A DNA stretch of 64,000 nucleotides from Stenotrophomonas sp. VV52 (GTDB taxonomy: Bacteria; Pseudomonadota; Gammaproteobacteria; Xanthomonadales; Xanthomonadaceae), in contig NZ_PKQQ01000003.1 in assembly GCF_002893095.1 (NCBI RefSeq), forward strand, positions 372,001 to 436,000, read 5' to 3'. Shown piece after piece: positions 40,504 to 49,015 of this stretch (position 1 is its first letter; every line of letters starts with the position of its first letter). Under the pieces are notes generated by a model. The model did not search any database and was not told where the DNA came from. It saw nothing but the letters and a program-made list of their open reading frames with translations. Both the position numbers and the translations under genes were made by a program.

Positions 40504-40534
40504 TTGCTTCCCTCCCCCCGGCTTTTGTTAAGAT
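40504..40534 (+). promoter_or_regulatory. Candidate promoter of the leader ORF-CNNM transcript
   Basis: TGTTAAGAT gives an extended -10 (TAAGAT at 40529-40534) in an otherwise GC-rich context. The -35 (TTGCTT, 40504-40509, 19-bp spacing) is weak. Transcription would start near 40540. Confidence 0.5.
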
Positions 40535-40540
40535 GCGCGG

Positions 40541-40554
40541 GCACCTTCGGGTGC
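40541..40554 (+). promoter_or_regulatory. UUCG-tetraloop hairpin at the 5' end of the CNNM leader
   Basis: GCACC-TTCG-GGTGC forms a very stable C(UUCG)G hairpin six bases before the leader ORF ATG. It contains the GGTG that would be the leader's ribosome site. Confidence 0.65.
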
Positions 40555-40559
40555 ACTCT

Positions 40560-40673
40560 ATGGACGACGACCCTTACCCCCCGCCGCGCCCGCCAGGCCT
40601 GACCTGGCCCGGTAGCCGCCGCCGCTTGAACACGCCCTCCCTGCCACCAACCGGGGACGACGCCCGTGTTTGA
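40560..40673 (+). CDS. Proline-rich 37-codon leader peptide upstream of the CNNM transporter
   Basis: The ORF starts MDDDPYPPPRPPG, continues with a TW-P-G-S segment, three Arg (20-22) and two more proline clusters, and stops at TGA 40671-40673. It has ten prolines in 37 residues, three Asp directly after Met and Pro-Pro-Pro at 7-9. Its stop codon lies inside the first codons of the downstream gene, whose GTG is at 40666, an 8-base overlap. An acidic start followed by prolines, then Arg-Arg-Arg-Leu, recalls the Salmonella mgtA leader MgtL. In that family, translation of the leader is destabilised in low Mg2+ and controls the transporter mRNA. The call rests on composition, position and overlap. 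It is an inference with no conservation test. Confidence 0.5.
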   Translation: MDDDPYPPPRPPGLTWPGSRRRLNTPSLPPTGDDARV

Positions 40674-41979
40674 ACTGATCCTGCTTGTTTTCGCCCTGAT
40701 CCTGCTCAACGGGTTCTTCGCCATGTCCGAGATGTCGGTCATGACCTCGCGCAAGAGCCGCCTGAAGCAGATGGCCGGCTCCTCCAAGCGTGCCGCGAAG
40801 GCCCTGGAGCTGTCCGAGAAGCCCGAAAGCTTCCTTTCCACCGTCCAGATCGGCATCACCGTGATCGGCGTGCTGACCGGCCTGCTCGGCGGTGACGCCA
40901 TCGGCGAGGCCATCGCCAGCTGGATCAAGGGCCTGATGCCCGGCTTCGGCCATGCCGAACTGGTCGGCAAGGGCCTGGCGGTCACCTTGATCACCTTCGT
41001 CACCCTGATCTTCGGCGAACTGGTGCCCAAGCGCCTGGCCCTGACCCGTTCGGAAGACATCGCCGGCCTGGTCGCCCTGCCGATGAGCTGGCTGGCCAAG
41101 CTGGCCTTCCCGTTCGTCTGGCTGCTGTCCAAGACCACCCGCCTGGTCCTGCGCCTGCTCGGCCTGGGCAGCGATGAAGCGGCCAGCGTCACCGAAGAAG
41201 AGATCCGCATGCTGGTGGCCGAAAGCCACGAGGCCGGCGTGATCGACGCGCATGAGCGCGACATGATGAACCGCGTGATGCGCCTGGGCGACCGCACCGC
41301 CGACAGCCTGATGACCCCGCGCAACCGGATCGCCTGGCTGGACACCCAGGCCGACGCCGAGAAGAACCTGACGGCGATGCGCGAGCATGAGTTCTCGCGC
41401 TACCCGGTGTACCGCGGCAACGACCAGGACATCGTCGGCGTGCTCGAAGTGAAGAGCCTGGTCACCCGCCTGGTGCGCGACGAACACTCGCTGTTCCAGC
41501 AGCTGCGTGAGCCGCTGTACGTGTCCGAATCCACCCACGCAATGAAGCTGCTGGAGATCTTCCGCGAAGAGCAGCAATCGATGGCGCTGGTGGTGGACGA
41601 ATACGGCGAGATCCAGGGCCTGGTCACCATCAGCGACCTGATGGGCGCGGTGGTCGGCCGCATGCAGTCGGTGGAGAACGTCGACGAGGACGCCCTGGTG
41701 GTGACCCGCGAGGACGGCTCGCTGCTGGTGGACGGCTCGCTGTCGATCGAAGACCTGCGCGAACTGATGGGCAATGCCGAACTGCCCGACGCGGAAGACG
41801 GCGACTATTACACCCTGGCCGGCATGTGCATCCACTACTTCGGCCGCATCCCGCATGCGGGTGAGTACTTCGACTGGGCCGGCTGGCGCATCGAGATCGT
41901 CGACCTGGACGGCGCGCGCGTGGACAAGCTGCTGATGCGCGCCCTGGCCGAAGAGGAGAGCGATGAACTCACCGGCTGA
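40666..41979 (+). CDS. CNNM/CorC-family transporter (hemolysin-like, CBS domain)
   Basis: A membrane protein of 437 aa with an N-terminal CNNM (DUF21) domain of about four helices (to about 170, opening FELILLVFALILLNGFFAMSEM), a cytosolic CBS pair (about 205-330, with MTPRNRIAWLD and ALVVDEYGEIQGLVTISDL) and a CorC_HlyC domain (about 350-430). Relatives include Mg2+ exporters such as MpfA/CorC and the E. coli polyamine exporter PaeA (YtfL); which applies here is open. The GTG start follows GGGGA by 8 bases and lies within the 3' end of a proline-rich leader ORF. It overlaps the exoD-like gene by 17 bases. Confidence 0.93.
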   Translation: MFELILLVFALILLNGFFAMSEMSVMTSRKSRLKQMAGSSKRAAKALELSEKPESFLSTVQIGITVIGVLTGLLGGDAIGEAIASWIKGLMPGFGHAELVGKGLAVTLITFVTLIFGELVPKRLALTRSEDIAGLVALPMSWLAKLAFPFVWLLSKTTRLVLRLLGLGSDEAASVTEEEIRMLVAESHEAGVIDAHERDMMNRVMRLGDRTADSLMTPRNRIAWLDTQADAEKNLTAMREHEFSRYPVYRGNDQDIVGVLEVKSLVTRLVRDEHSLFQQLREPLYVSESTHAMKLLEIFREEQQSMALVVDEYGEIQGLVTISDLMGAVVGRMQSVENVDEDALVVTREDGSLLVDGSLSIEDLRELMGNAELPDAEDGDYYTLAGMCIHYFGRIPHAGEYFDWAGWRIEIVDLDGARVDKLLMRALAEEESDELTG

Positions 41980-42622
41980 TCCGCCGTCGGGGCCGGACCA
42001 GCGCCGGCCCGAGTACCAGAACGAGGGCATCCGCACCCTGCTGGCGATGTTCGACCATGGCGACCCGGACGAGCGCCTGCGCCTTGGCCAGATCCTGCAG
42101 GGCCTGCAGCAGAGCGCGTTCGGGGTGTTCCTGTTCGTTGCGATCCTGCCATCGTTCATCCCGATTCCGGGGATCGGCGGCGCGGTCAGCGGACCGCTGG
42201 TGGTCCTGATCGGCGCGCAGATGCTGTGTGGGATGCGACGGCCCTGGCTGCCGGGCTTCATTGCCAATCGTGGGCCGCGACGCGGCACCATGCACAGGTT
42301 CCTGGCCCGGATCGACGGGCCACTGCGGCGCCTGGACCGCATGTTGAAGCCGCGGCGTTCGTGGTTCCTGGTGCCGTTGCCGGCGCATGCATTCACCGGG
42401 CTGCTGCTGATCCTGACCGGCGTGCTGCTGTCGTTGCCGATCCCGTTCACCAACTATCTGTTCGGATTCCAGCTGCTGCTGTTCTCGCTGGCGCTGCTGG
42501 AACGGGACGGCACGCTGATGCTGGTCAACTGGATCGGCGCGATCGCAGCGGTGCTGTTCTTCAGCTTCAGCTCGGGGCAGCTGGTGCAGTACCTGACGGA
42601 GTTGTTCCAGAAGTGGTTCTGA
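41963..42622 (+). CDS. exoD: ExoD-family membrane protein
   Basis: A protein of 219 aa with a hydrophilic N-terminus (to about 45), then GVFLFVAILPSFIPIPGIGG and several further hydrophobic segments, typical of the ExoD (exopolysaccharide synthesis) family. ExoD of Sinorhizobium affects exopolysaccharide and alkali tolerance; the mechanism is unknown. It overlaps the CNNM gene by 17 bases, so the two are translated from one mRNA. A REP pair follows the stop. Confidence 0.88.
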   Translation: MNSPADPPSGPDQRRPEYQNEGIRTLLAMFDHGDPDERLRLGQILQGLQQSAFGVFLFVAILPSFIPIPGIGGAVSGPLVVLIGAQMLCGMRRPWLPGFIANRGPRRGTMHRFLARIDGPLRRLDRMLKPRRSWFLVPLPAHAFTGLLLILTGVLLSLPIPFTNYLFGFQLLLFSLALLERDGTLMLVNWIGAIAAVLFFSFSSGQLVQYLTELFQKWF

Positions 42623-42626
42623 CACG

Positions 42627-42686
42627 GTAGCGCCGGCCGTTGGCCGGCCCACGGACCGCCTGGGCCGGCCAACGGCCGGCGCTACC
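42627..42686. repeat. SMAG-type REP pair, head to head
   Basis: GTAGCGCCGGCCGTTGGCCGG and its mirror ending CCGGCGCTAC enclose a 10-bp spacer. They can fold into one long cruciform or hairpin between the convergent exoD and FMN-protein genes, where no other terminator is visible. Confidence 0.85.
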
Positions 42687-42696
42687 GGTATTGACC

Positions 42697-43197
42697 CTAG
42701 CGAAGATCTACTACGCCGTTGTCCGACAACGCGCCCGGCTCGTCGGTCACTGCCGACAACACGAAACTCAGCGCCTTGCCCAGCAGCGTGCCCGGGCCGT
42801 CCCAGTATTCGGCCGACTCGGCGCTGACGTGGATCAGGCGCAGGTTCGGATCGTCCTTGCCACCCGGGAAGAACAGCTTCATCGGCGGCGACCACAGTTC
42901 CTCGACCTTGGCACGATCGTCGACCACGCGCGCGACGCCGGCGACCGACACATAGGTGTTCTTCGACTGCGAGGCGTAGGCCACGTTGACGCGCGGATTG
43001 AGCGCGATCTCGGCCACCTTGGGGCTGTCGGCGGCGGTGGCGAACCACAGGTCGCCATCGAACTCGACTTCCTGGGTGCCCAGCGGACGGCTGTAGAGCC
43101 GGCCGTCGACGCCGGTGGTGGTGAACATGGCGATGTCCACGCCGCGGATCAGTTCGGCCAGTTGTTTGATGTGCTGCTGGCGATCGTGCTCGGCCAT
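42697..43197 (-). CDS. Pyridoxamine-phosphate-oxidase-like FMN protein (general stress protein 26 type)
   Basis: A split-barrel flavin-binding protein of 166 aa with AMFTTTGVDGRLYSRPLG, DLWFATAADSPKVAEIALNP and VNVAYASQSKNTYVSVAG, then LFFPGGKDDPNLRLIHV. It matches the GSP26 family, which binds FMN/FAD in stress responses; the substrate is not known. Its ATG is preceded by GGAGC. Confidence 0.9.
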   Translation of the reverse strand: MAEHDRQQHIKQLAELIRGVDIAMFTTTGVDGRLYSRPLGTQEVEFDGDLWFATAADSPKVAEIALNPRVNVAYASQSKNTYVSVAGVARVVDDRAKVEELWSPPMKLFFPGGKDDPNLRLIHVSAESAEYWDGPGTLLGKALSFVLSAVTDEPGALSDNGVVDLR

Positions 43198-43283
43198 GGT
43201 GAAGCTCCTGCATTTGGGAGCTTCATCTCACCGGAAATGCCGGAATGGCGACGTGAACCGATTGGTCACGTCGCCTTCGCAGG

Positions 43284-44285
43284 TCACAGCGTGGCGGTGC
43301 GCTGCGCGGACTGCCACGCCTGCATAGCCAACCCGAACGAACGCTTACGCGCGCCGTGATCGTAGATGTTGGCGGTGAGCAGCAGTTCGTCCGGCTTGTG
43401 CCGCGCGGCGAACGCAGCCATCCCTTCGCTGACCTGGCGCAGGTCGCCGACCACCGCACAGGCCAGCGCGTTCTGCACGCCCAGCTTTTCGTGCGGCTGC
43501 CAGAACGCCTCGATGTCGTCGATCGGCGGCGGGATCAGGCCGGGCTTGCCGCGCCGCAGGTTGACGAAGCTCTGCTGTTGCGTGGTGAACAGGCGCTTGG
43601 CTTCGGCTTCGGATTCGGCGGCGACTACGTTCAGGCCCAGCACCGCATACGGCGCGGTCAGGTACTGGGAAGGACGGAATTCGCGGCGGTACACCGCCAG
43701 CGCCTCATCCATTGCGTCGGGCGCAAAGTGGGAAGCGAAGGCGAACGGCAGGCCCATCGCAGCGGCCAGGCGCGCACTGAACAGGCTCGAGCCCAGCAGC
43801 CACACCGGCACCGGAATACCGGCACCCGGCACCGCGCGCACCGCCTGCCCCGGCTGGGCCGGTTCGAAGTAGTGCAGCAGTTCGCGCACGTCCTGCGGGA
43901 ACTGGTCGGCGCTGTCGAAATAACGGCGCAGCGCACGTGCAGTCGGCTGGTCGGTGCCCGGCGCGCGGCCCAGGCCGAGGTCGATCCGGTCCGGGTACAG
44001 CGAGGCCAGCGTGCCGAACTGCTCGGCCACCTGCAGCGGGGAGTGGTTGGGCAGCATGATGCCGCCGGCGCCGACCCGGATCCGCTGGGTGCCGCCGGCC
44101 ACGTGCCCGATCAGCACCGCCGTGGCAGCGCTGGCGATACCAGGCATGTTGTGGTGTTCAGCCAACCAGTAGCGGTGGTAGCCCCAGCCTTCGGCGTGCT
44201 GGGCCAGGTCGAGCATGTTGGCGAAGGCGCCGGTGGTGTCGCTGCCTTCGCAGACCGGGGCCAGATCGAGAATCGACAATTGCAT
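43284..44285 (-). CDS. LLM-class (luciferase-like) flavin-dependent oxidoreductase
   Basis: A TIM-barrel monooxygenase-like protein of 333 aa of the YhbW group. It opens [14 protein letters not shown], with [41 protein letters not shown] and [20 protein letters not shown]. These proteins use FMNH2, but most lack an assigned substrate. The ATG at 44285 fits the family start. It is monocistronic. Confidence 0.93.
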   Translation of the reverse strand: MQLSILDLAPVCEGSDTTGAFANMLDLAQHAEGWGYHRYWLAEHHNMPGIASAATAVLIGHVAGGTQRIRVGAGGIMLPNHSPLQVAEQFGTLASLYPDRIDLGLGRAPGTDQPTARALRRYFDSADQFPQDVRELLHYFEPAQPGQAVRAVPGAGIPVPVWLLGSSLFSARLAAAMGLPFAFASHFAPDAMDEALAVYRREFRPSQYLTAPYAVLGLNVVAAESEAEAKRLFTTQQQSFVNLRRGKPGLIPPPIDDIEAFWQPHEKLGVQNALACAVVGDLRQVSEGMAAFAARHKPDELLLTANIYDHGARKRSFGLAMQAWQSAQRTATL

Positions 44286-44375
44286 GGACGCGTTCCATTC
44301 CAGGTTATGCACCTGAGATGGGGTGCCCAGCGGCCGATTCCATGGGCGTTGGCGGGATGCTGATTCCCGCGCGGG

Positions 44376-45122
44376 TCATTCCGCGGCGTGATCGACCATG
44401 GGGTTCAGCGCCGGGTCCAGCGCCACGCGTTCGTCGAAGACGAAGCAGCGGCCGTCGTAGCCTTCGCCGCCAACCGCCTCGAAATAGCCGAGGATGCCGC
44501 CTTCGAGCTGCAGCACGTTGTCCATGCCGTCGTTGCGCATCCACAGCGCGGCCTTTTCGCAGCGGATGCCGCCGGTGCAGAAACTGACCACCGTGCTGTC
44601 GCGCAGCGCGTCGCGGTGGGGGGCCAGGGCTTCAGGCAGGTCGGTGAACTTGGTGATCGGCAGCACCAGCGCGTCCTGGAAGGTACCGAACTCGATCTCC
44701 TGCGTGTTGCGGGTGTCGAGCATCACCACCGGTTTGCCGTCATCGTCGTGGCCCTGGCGCAGCCAGCGCTGCACCGTAGCCGGGTCTACCGAGGGCGCGC
44801 GCGGATAGGCCAGCGGCTGGCCGTCATCGATCCGGAAGCTGATGATCTCCGGCTTGACCTTGGCCTTGAGCCGGGCGAACGGCTGCATCCGGCTGTAGCT
44901 GGTCTTGACCCGCATCCCGGCGAAGCGCGGATCGGCGTGCAAGGTGGCGTAGAAGCCGTCGATGCCCGTTTCGCTGCCGGCCAGGAACAGGTTGATGCCC
45001 TCCCCCGCCACCAGCACCGTGCCCCGCAGGTCGGCGGCCTCGGCGCGCGCCAGCAGCGTGGCGCACAGCGCGTCCGGGTCGGCAACGGGGGTGAAGTGGT
45101 AGGCGGCGGTATTGGCGATCAT
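44376..45122 (-). CDS. trhO: tRNA uridine(34) hydroxylase, rhodanese-like
   Basis: A protein of 248 aa (YceA/TrhO type) that makes 5-hydroxyuridine at the wobble position. An N-terminal acylphosphatase-like domain (1-90, [17 protein letters not shown]) is followed by a rhodanese domain (about 125-220) with [14 protein letters not shown] and the active Cys in [13 protein letters not shown]. It is shorter than E. coli TrhO, lacking the extended C-terminal segment. Confidence 0.93.
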   Translation of the reverse strand: MIANTAAYHFTPVADPDALCATLLARAEAADLRGTVLVAGEGINLFLAGSETGIDGFYATLHADPRFAGMRVKTSYSRMQPFARLKAKVKPEIISFRIDDGQPLAYPRAPSVDPATVQRWLRQGHDDDGKPVVMLDTRNTQEIEFGTFQDALVLPITKFTDLPEALAPHRDALRDSTVVSFCTGGIRCEKAALWMRNDGMDNVLQLEGGILGYFEAVGGEGYDGRCFVFDERVALDPALNPMVDHAAE

Positions 45123-45142
45123 CCGCCCATTTTACCCCGCGC

Positions 45143-45508
45143 TCACCCGCGCAGCAGCACGAACGGCAGCAGCACCAGGGCGGCGGCGGCCAGCATGCCG
45201 GCCAGCACCGCCACCACGAACAGCGGGCGGCGTCGCAGCAGCGTGCCGAAGGTCTCCGCGCTGCCATCGGCCAAGGCGGCCTGGCGCTCTGCACGGACCC
45301 GCACGCTGCGCGCCTGCTGGTACTCGGCCATGAGCGCCTTGGCCCGTGGCTGGTCGGCGTCATCACGGACCCAGATGCCGCCGAACGAGATCCCCCAGGG
45401 GCTGGGCTCGGTCCGGTAATGGGCGATGCCCGCCTGGTCCAGCAGGGCGGTCACGTCCTGGATTTCATCGTCCGCGACGTTGCGCAGGTTGAGCAGCAGT
45501 TTCGACAT
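45143..45508 (-). CDS. DUF6164-like protein with C-terminal membrane helix
   Basis: A protein of 121 aa with an N-terminal soluble domain ([29 protein letters not shown]) that looks like a putative-signal-transducing DUF2007-type fold. An Arg-rich helix and a single C-terminal membrane segment (about 97-118) follow. The function is unknown. It is 20 bases upstream of trhO on the same strand and divergent from the FKBP gene. Confidence 0.75.
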   Translation of the reverse strand: MSKLLLNLRNVADDEIQDVTALLDQAGIAHYRTEPSPWGISFGGIWVRDDADQPRAKALMAEYQQARSVRVRAERQAALADGSAETFGTLLRRRPLFVVAVLAGMLAAAALVLLPFVLLRG

Positions 45509-45571
45509 GCGCCCATGATAGCGCCCGGCGATGCGCTACCCTTGCGTCCCCCTTTACCACCGGTGCCGCCC

Positions 45572-46012
45572 ATGCGTCGTCTGCCGAAATTCCTGCTGGT
45601 TCCCGCGCTGCTCTCGCTGCTGGCCGCCTGTACCCCGCCCGGCCCGCCGCCGGGTGGCAGCATCGCCGCGTTCGAGAAGATCGACACCCAGCCCGGCACC
45701 GGCGCCGAGGCCACCCCGGGCAGCACCATCGTGGTCCATTACACCGGCTGGGTGTACGACGAGAAAGCGGCCGACAAGCACGGCGAGAAGTTCGACAGCT
45801 CGGTCGACCGCGGCGAGCCGTTCAGCTTCGGGCTGGGCAAGGGCCAGGTCATCCGGGGCTGGGATGAAGGGTTTGCCGGCATGAAGGTCGGCGGCAAGCG
45901 CACTCTGATGATCCCCGCCGAATACGGCTACGGCGCCTCCGGCGCCGGCCCGATCCCGCCGAACGCCTCGCTGGTGTTCGACGTGGAGCTGCTTGACGTC
46001 AAGCCGCGCTGA
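45572..46012 (+). CDS. FKBP-type peptidyl-prolyl isomerase lipoprotein
   Basis: A protein of 146 aa with lipobox (LLSLLAAC, C20), a Pro-rich linker and one FKBP domain (about 40-145). It has [35 protein letters not shown] (quoted by its ends at about 75-100), IPAEYGYG and [16 protein letters not shown]. It should assist protein folding at the periplasmic face of the envelope. An insertion KAADKHGEK lies in the first loop. The next gene starts 5 bases after the stop. Confidence 0.94.
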   Translation: MRRLPKFLLVPALLSLLAACTPPGPPPGGSIAAFEKIDTQPGTGAEATPGSTIVVHYTGWVYDEKAADKHGEKFDSSVDRGEPFSFGLGKGQVIRGWDEGFAGMKVGGKRTLMIPAEYGYGASGAGPIPPNASLVFDVELLDVKPR

Positions 46013-46017
46013 CCGGC

Positions 46018-47271
46018 ATGGACGAAGCCGTACCCGCGATGCGACGCGTTGCCATCATCGGTGGCGGCCCGGCCGGGCTGATGGCGGCCGAAACCGTGCG
46101 CGCCGCCGGCCATGCCGTGGACGTGTACGAGGCCAAGGGCTCGCCCGGGCGCAAGTTCCTGATCGCCGGCAAGGGTGGCCTGAACCTGACCCATTCCGAT
46201 CCGCTGGACGTGTTCGTGGCGCGCTACCGCGAGCGCGCTGCGGAGGTTGGCGCGTGGCTCGCCGATTTCGACGGCCCCGCGCTGCGCACGTGGGCGCAGG
46301 GCTTCGGCATCGACACCTATGTCGGCAGCTCCGGCCGGGTGTTTCCGATGGACCGCAAGGCCGCGCCGCTGCTGCGCGGCTGGGTGCGCCGCCTGAAGGA
46401 ATCCGGGGTGCGTTTCCATGTGCAGCACCGCTGGACCGGCTGGGACGCGGACGGCGCGCTGCGGTTCGATACGCCGGAGGGCGTGGCGCGCGTGCAGGCC
46501 GATGCCGTGGTGCTGGCAATGGGCGGCGGCAGTTGGCCCGAGCTCGGCTCGGATGCGGCGTGGGTGGCACCGCTGGCCGCGCGCGGCGTGGAAATCGCGC
46601 CGATCAAGCCGGCCAACTGCGGGTTCGACATCGCCTGGACGCCCTACTTCCGCGAACGCCAGGCCGGTGCGCCGCTCAAGCCGGTGGTGGCCCACTGGAC
46701 CGCGCTGGACGGCCAGCCGCGTTCGCAGCAGGGCGAATGCGTGATCAGCGCCGACGGCATCGAAGGCAGCCTGGTGTACGCGATGGCGGCCGACCTCCGC
46801 GACTCGCTGGCGCGCGATGGCGAGGTGGTCGTACAGCTGGACCTGCTGCCCGGGCAGAGCGAAGCGCAGGTGCTGGAGAAGCTGCGCAAGCCGCGCCAAG
46901 GCCGCAGCTTCGGCGAGCACCTGCGTCGCCAGCTGGGCCTGGGCGGGGTGAAGTCGGCGCTGCTGTTCGAGGTGCTGGGCAAGCAGGCGGGCGACCTGCC
47001 GGCCGAGTCCGTGGCCACCGCGCTGAAGCGCCTGCCGCTGTCGCTGCTGCGGCCGCGTCCGATTGCCGAGGTGATCAGCACCGCTGGCGGGGTGCGGCTG
47101 GAGGCCCTGGATGCGCAGTTGATGCTGCGCGCGATGCCCGGCACGTTCTGTGCCGGTGAGATGCTGGACTGGGAAGCGCCGACCGGCGGGTACCTGTTGA
47201 CGGCGTGCTTTGCGAGCGGGATGCGGGCTGGGCGTGGGGTCATCGACCATTTGAGTCGCGTCCAACCGTAG
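46018..47271 (+). CDS. NAD(P)/FAD-dependent flavoprotein, HI0933/YhiN type (TIGR03862 group)
   Basis: A protein of 417 aa with an N-terminal Rossmann FAD motif (AIIGGGPAGLMAAETVR), EAKGSPGRKFLIAGKGGLNLTHS, an internal lid domain (about 190-340), and the C-terminal TAGGVRLEALD and GEMLDWEAPTGGYLLTACFASG motifs of the HI0933 family. The physiological reaction is unknown. An internal ATG at 46039 (MRRVAIIGGG) is an alternative start. It is probably co-transcribed with the FKBP gene. Confidence 0.9.
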   Translation: MDEAVPAMRRVAIIGGGPAGLMAAETVRAAGHAVDVYEAKGSPGRKFLIAGKGGLNLTHSDPLDVFVARYRERAAEVGAWLADFDGPALRTWAQGFGIDTYVGSSGRVFPMDRKAAPLLRGWVRRLKESGVRFHVQHRWTGWDADGALRFDTPEGVARVQADAVVLAMGGGSWPELGSDAAWVAPLAARGVEIAPIKPANCGFDIAWTPYFRERQAGAPLKPVVAHWTALDGQPRSQQGECVISADGIEGSLVYAMAADLRDSLARDGEVVVQLDLLPGQSEAQVLEKLRKPRQGRSFGEHLRRQLGLGGVKSALLFEVLGKQAGDLPAESVATALKRLPLSLLRPRPIAEVISTAGGVRLEALDAQLMLRAMPGTFCAGEMLDWEAPTGGYLLTACFASGMRAGRGVIDHLSRVQP

Positions 47272-47336
47272 TGCCGGCCGCCGGCCGGCTCCGCACGATG
47301 CAGGACCGCGAGGAGCCGGCCGGCGGCCGGCACTAC
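47268..47336. repeat. SMAG-type REP pair, head to head
   Basis: GTAGTGCCGGCCGCCGGCCGG (from 47268) and its mirror (GGAGCCGGCC... ending CACTAC at 47336) flank a 20-bp spacer. They lie between the convergent flavoprotein and glutamate-synthase-like genes. Confidence 0.85.
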
Positions 47337-47345
47337 CGCAAATCG

Positions 47346-48968
47346 CTACCGCGATTTGCTGTTTCTCAATGCCCGGATGCGTGCGGGCGGCTCGAACGAG
47401 TCGCTGCGGGCGTCGGACCAGAAGTCGTGGAAGACGGCATGGTCGGGAACGCGGCGCAGCAGTTCACCGGGACTGAGGTAGCGGTACAGCGAGGCCAGCG
47501 ATCGGATCTCGACCGGGGAGACGCGACGCACGATGTGCTCCGGGCCCAGCTCGGCCGGGTGCTGAAGGCCGGCCGCACAGAGCAGGTCGCGCAGCGCGCG
47601 CAGCGTGTTCTCGTGGTAGTTGTGCACGCGGGTGGCCTTGTCGGCCGCGTCCAGGTGGCGCCAGCGGTTCGGATTCTGGGTGGCGATGCCGGTCGGGCAG
47701 CGGTCGCTGTGGCAGCTCAGCGACTGGATGCAGCCCAGCGCGAACATGAAACCCCGACCGGCGTTGCACCAGTCCGCGCCCAGCGCGATGGTGCGGGCGA
47801 TCTCGAACGCACTGCTGACCTTGCCGGCCGCGCCGACCCGGATGCGGTCGCGCAGGTCCAGCCCGACCAGCGTGTTGTGCACCAGCAGCAGCGCCTCGTG
47901 CATCGGCACGCCGACATGGTCGATGAACTCCGCCGGTGCCGCGCCGGTGCCGCCCTCGGCGCCGTCGACCACGATGAAGTCCGGCAGCAGCCCGGTTTCC
48001 TGCATCGCCTTGGCAATGCCGAACCACTCCCACGGATGTCCGATCGCAAGCTTGAATCCCACCGGTTTGCCGCCGGAGAGTTCGCGCAGCCGCGCCACGA
48101 ACTGCAGCAGTTCCACCGGCGTGTTGAACGCCGAGTGCTTCGACGGCGACACGCAGTCCACGCCCATCGGCACACCGCGCGTGACCGAGATCTCGGCGCT
48201 GACCTTGGCCGCCGGCAGCACGCCGCCGTGGCCAGGCTTGGCGCCCTGCGACAGCTTGATCTCGATCATGCGCACCTGGTCGGTGTTGGCGTTGGCCACG
48301 AGCCGCTCTTCGCTGAAAGCGCCGTGTTCGTCGCGGCAGCCGAAGTAGCCCGAGCCGATTTCCCACACCAGGTCGCCGCCCATTTCGCGATGGTACGGCG
48401 AGATCGAGCCTTCGCCGGTGTCGTGGTAGAACCCGCCACGTCGCGCGCCTTCGTTGAGCGCGCGGATCGCATTGGCGGAGAGCGAGCCGAAGCTCATCGC
48501 CGAGATGTTGAACACGCTCGCGGAATACGGCTTGGCGCAGTTCGGCCCGATCAGCACGCGGAAGTCATGGTCGGCTACTTCAGTGGGCGCCAGCGAGTGA
48601 TTGATCCACTCGTAGTCCACCGCATAGGTGCTGCGCAGCGTGCCGAACGGCACCACGTCCATTTCATTCTTGGAGCGCTGGTAGATCAGCGCGCGCTGCT
48701 GGCGCGAGAACGGCACGTCTTCCAGGTCGCTCTGCACGAAGTACTGGCGGATCTCCGGCCCGATCGATTCCAGCCCATAGCGGAAGTGGGCCAGCACCGG
48801 GTAGTTGCGGCGCAGCGTGCTGCGCTTCTGGACCAGGTCCCAGGTGCCGATCACGACCATGGCCGCGGTGATCCCCACGCCCCAGTACCAGGCCGGCCAG
48901 ATCGTGGCCAGCCAGACGCAGAGCGGGAACAACAGGATGGCGAGCACGTAGGCCAGGTACCGGTGCAT
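47346..48968 (-). CDS. FMN-binding glutamate synthase family membrane protein
   Basis: A protein of 540 aa with two N-terminal hydrophobic helices (about 3-40) and a glutamate-synthase central-like FMN barrel (about 150-480). The barrel shows MSFGSLSANAIRALNEGARRGG, GEGSISPYHREMGGDLVWEIGSG, IEIKLSQGAKPGHGG, VVDGAEGGTGAAPAEF and a cysteine cluster CHSDRCPTGIATQ for a possible Fe-S centre. There is no glutaminase domain. The electron donor and substrate are unknown. The ATG at 48968 follows GAGG; an upstream TTG adds four residues. Confidence 0.9.
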   Translation of the reverse strand: MHRYLAYVLAILLFPLCVWLATIWPAWYWGVGITAAMVVIGTWDLVQKRSTLRRNYPVLAHFRYGLESIGPEIRQYFVQSDLEDVPFSRQQRALIYQRSKNEMDVVPFGTLRSTYAVDYEWINHSLAPTEVADHDFRVLIGPNCAKPYSASVFNISAMSFGSLSANAIRALNEGARRGGFYHDTGEGSISPYHREMGGDLVWEIGSGYFGCRDEHGAFSEERLVANANTDQVRMIEIKLSQGAKPGHGGVLPAAKVSAEISVTRGVPMGVDCVSPSKHSAFNTPVELLQFVARLRELSGGKPVGFKLAIGHPWEWFGIAKAMQETGLLPDFIVVDGAEGGTGAAPAEFIDHVGVPMHEALLLVHNTLVGLDLRDRIRVGAAGKVSSAFEIARTIALGADWCNAGRGFMFALGCIQSLSCHSDRCPTGIATQNPNRWRHLDAADKATRVHNYHENTLRALRDLLCAAGLQHPAELGPEHIVRRVSPVEIRSLASLYRYLSPGELLRRVPDHAVFHDFWSDARSDSFEPPARIRALRNSKSR

Positions 48969-49015
48969 GGCGTTCCTCAATCAACACATGCGGCGGAGTC
49001 TACAACCGTTCCGGT

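Noticed and set aside
40385..40665. A yybP-ykoY or Mg2+ riboswitch before the CNNM gene
   Set aside because: The conserved sequence blocks of those riboswitches were not found; a translated proline-rich leader explains the region better.
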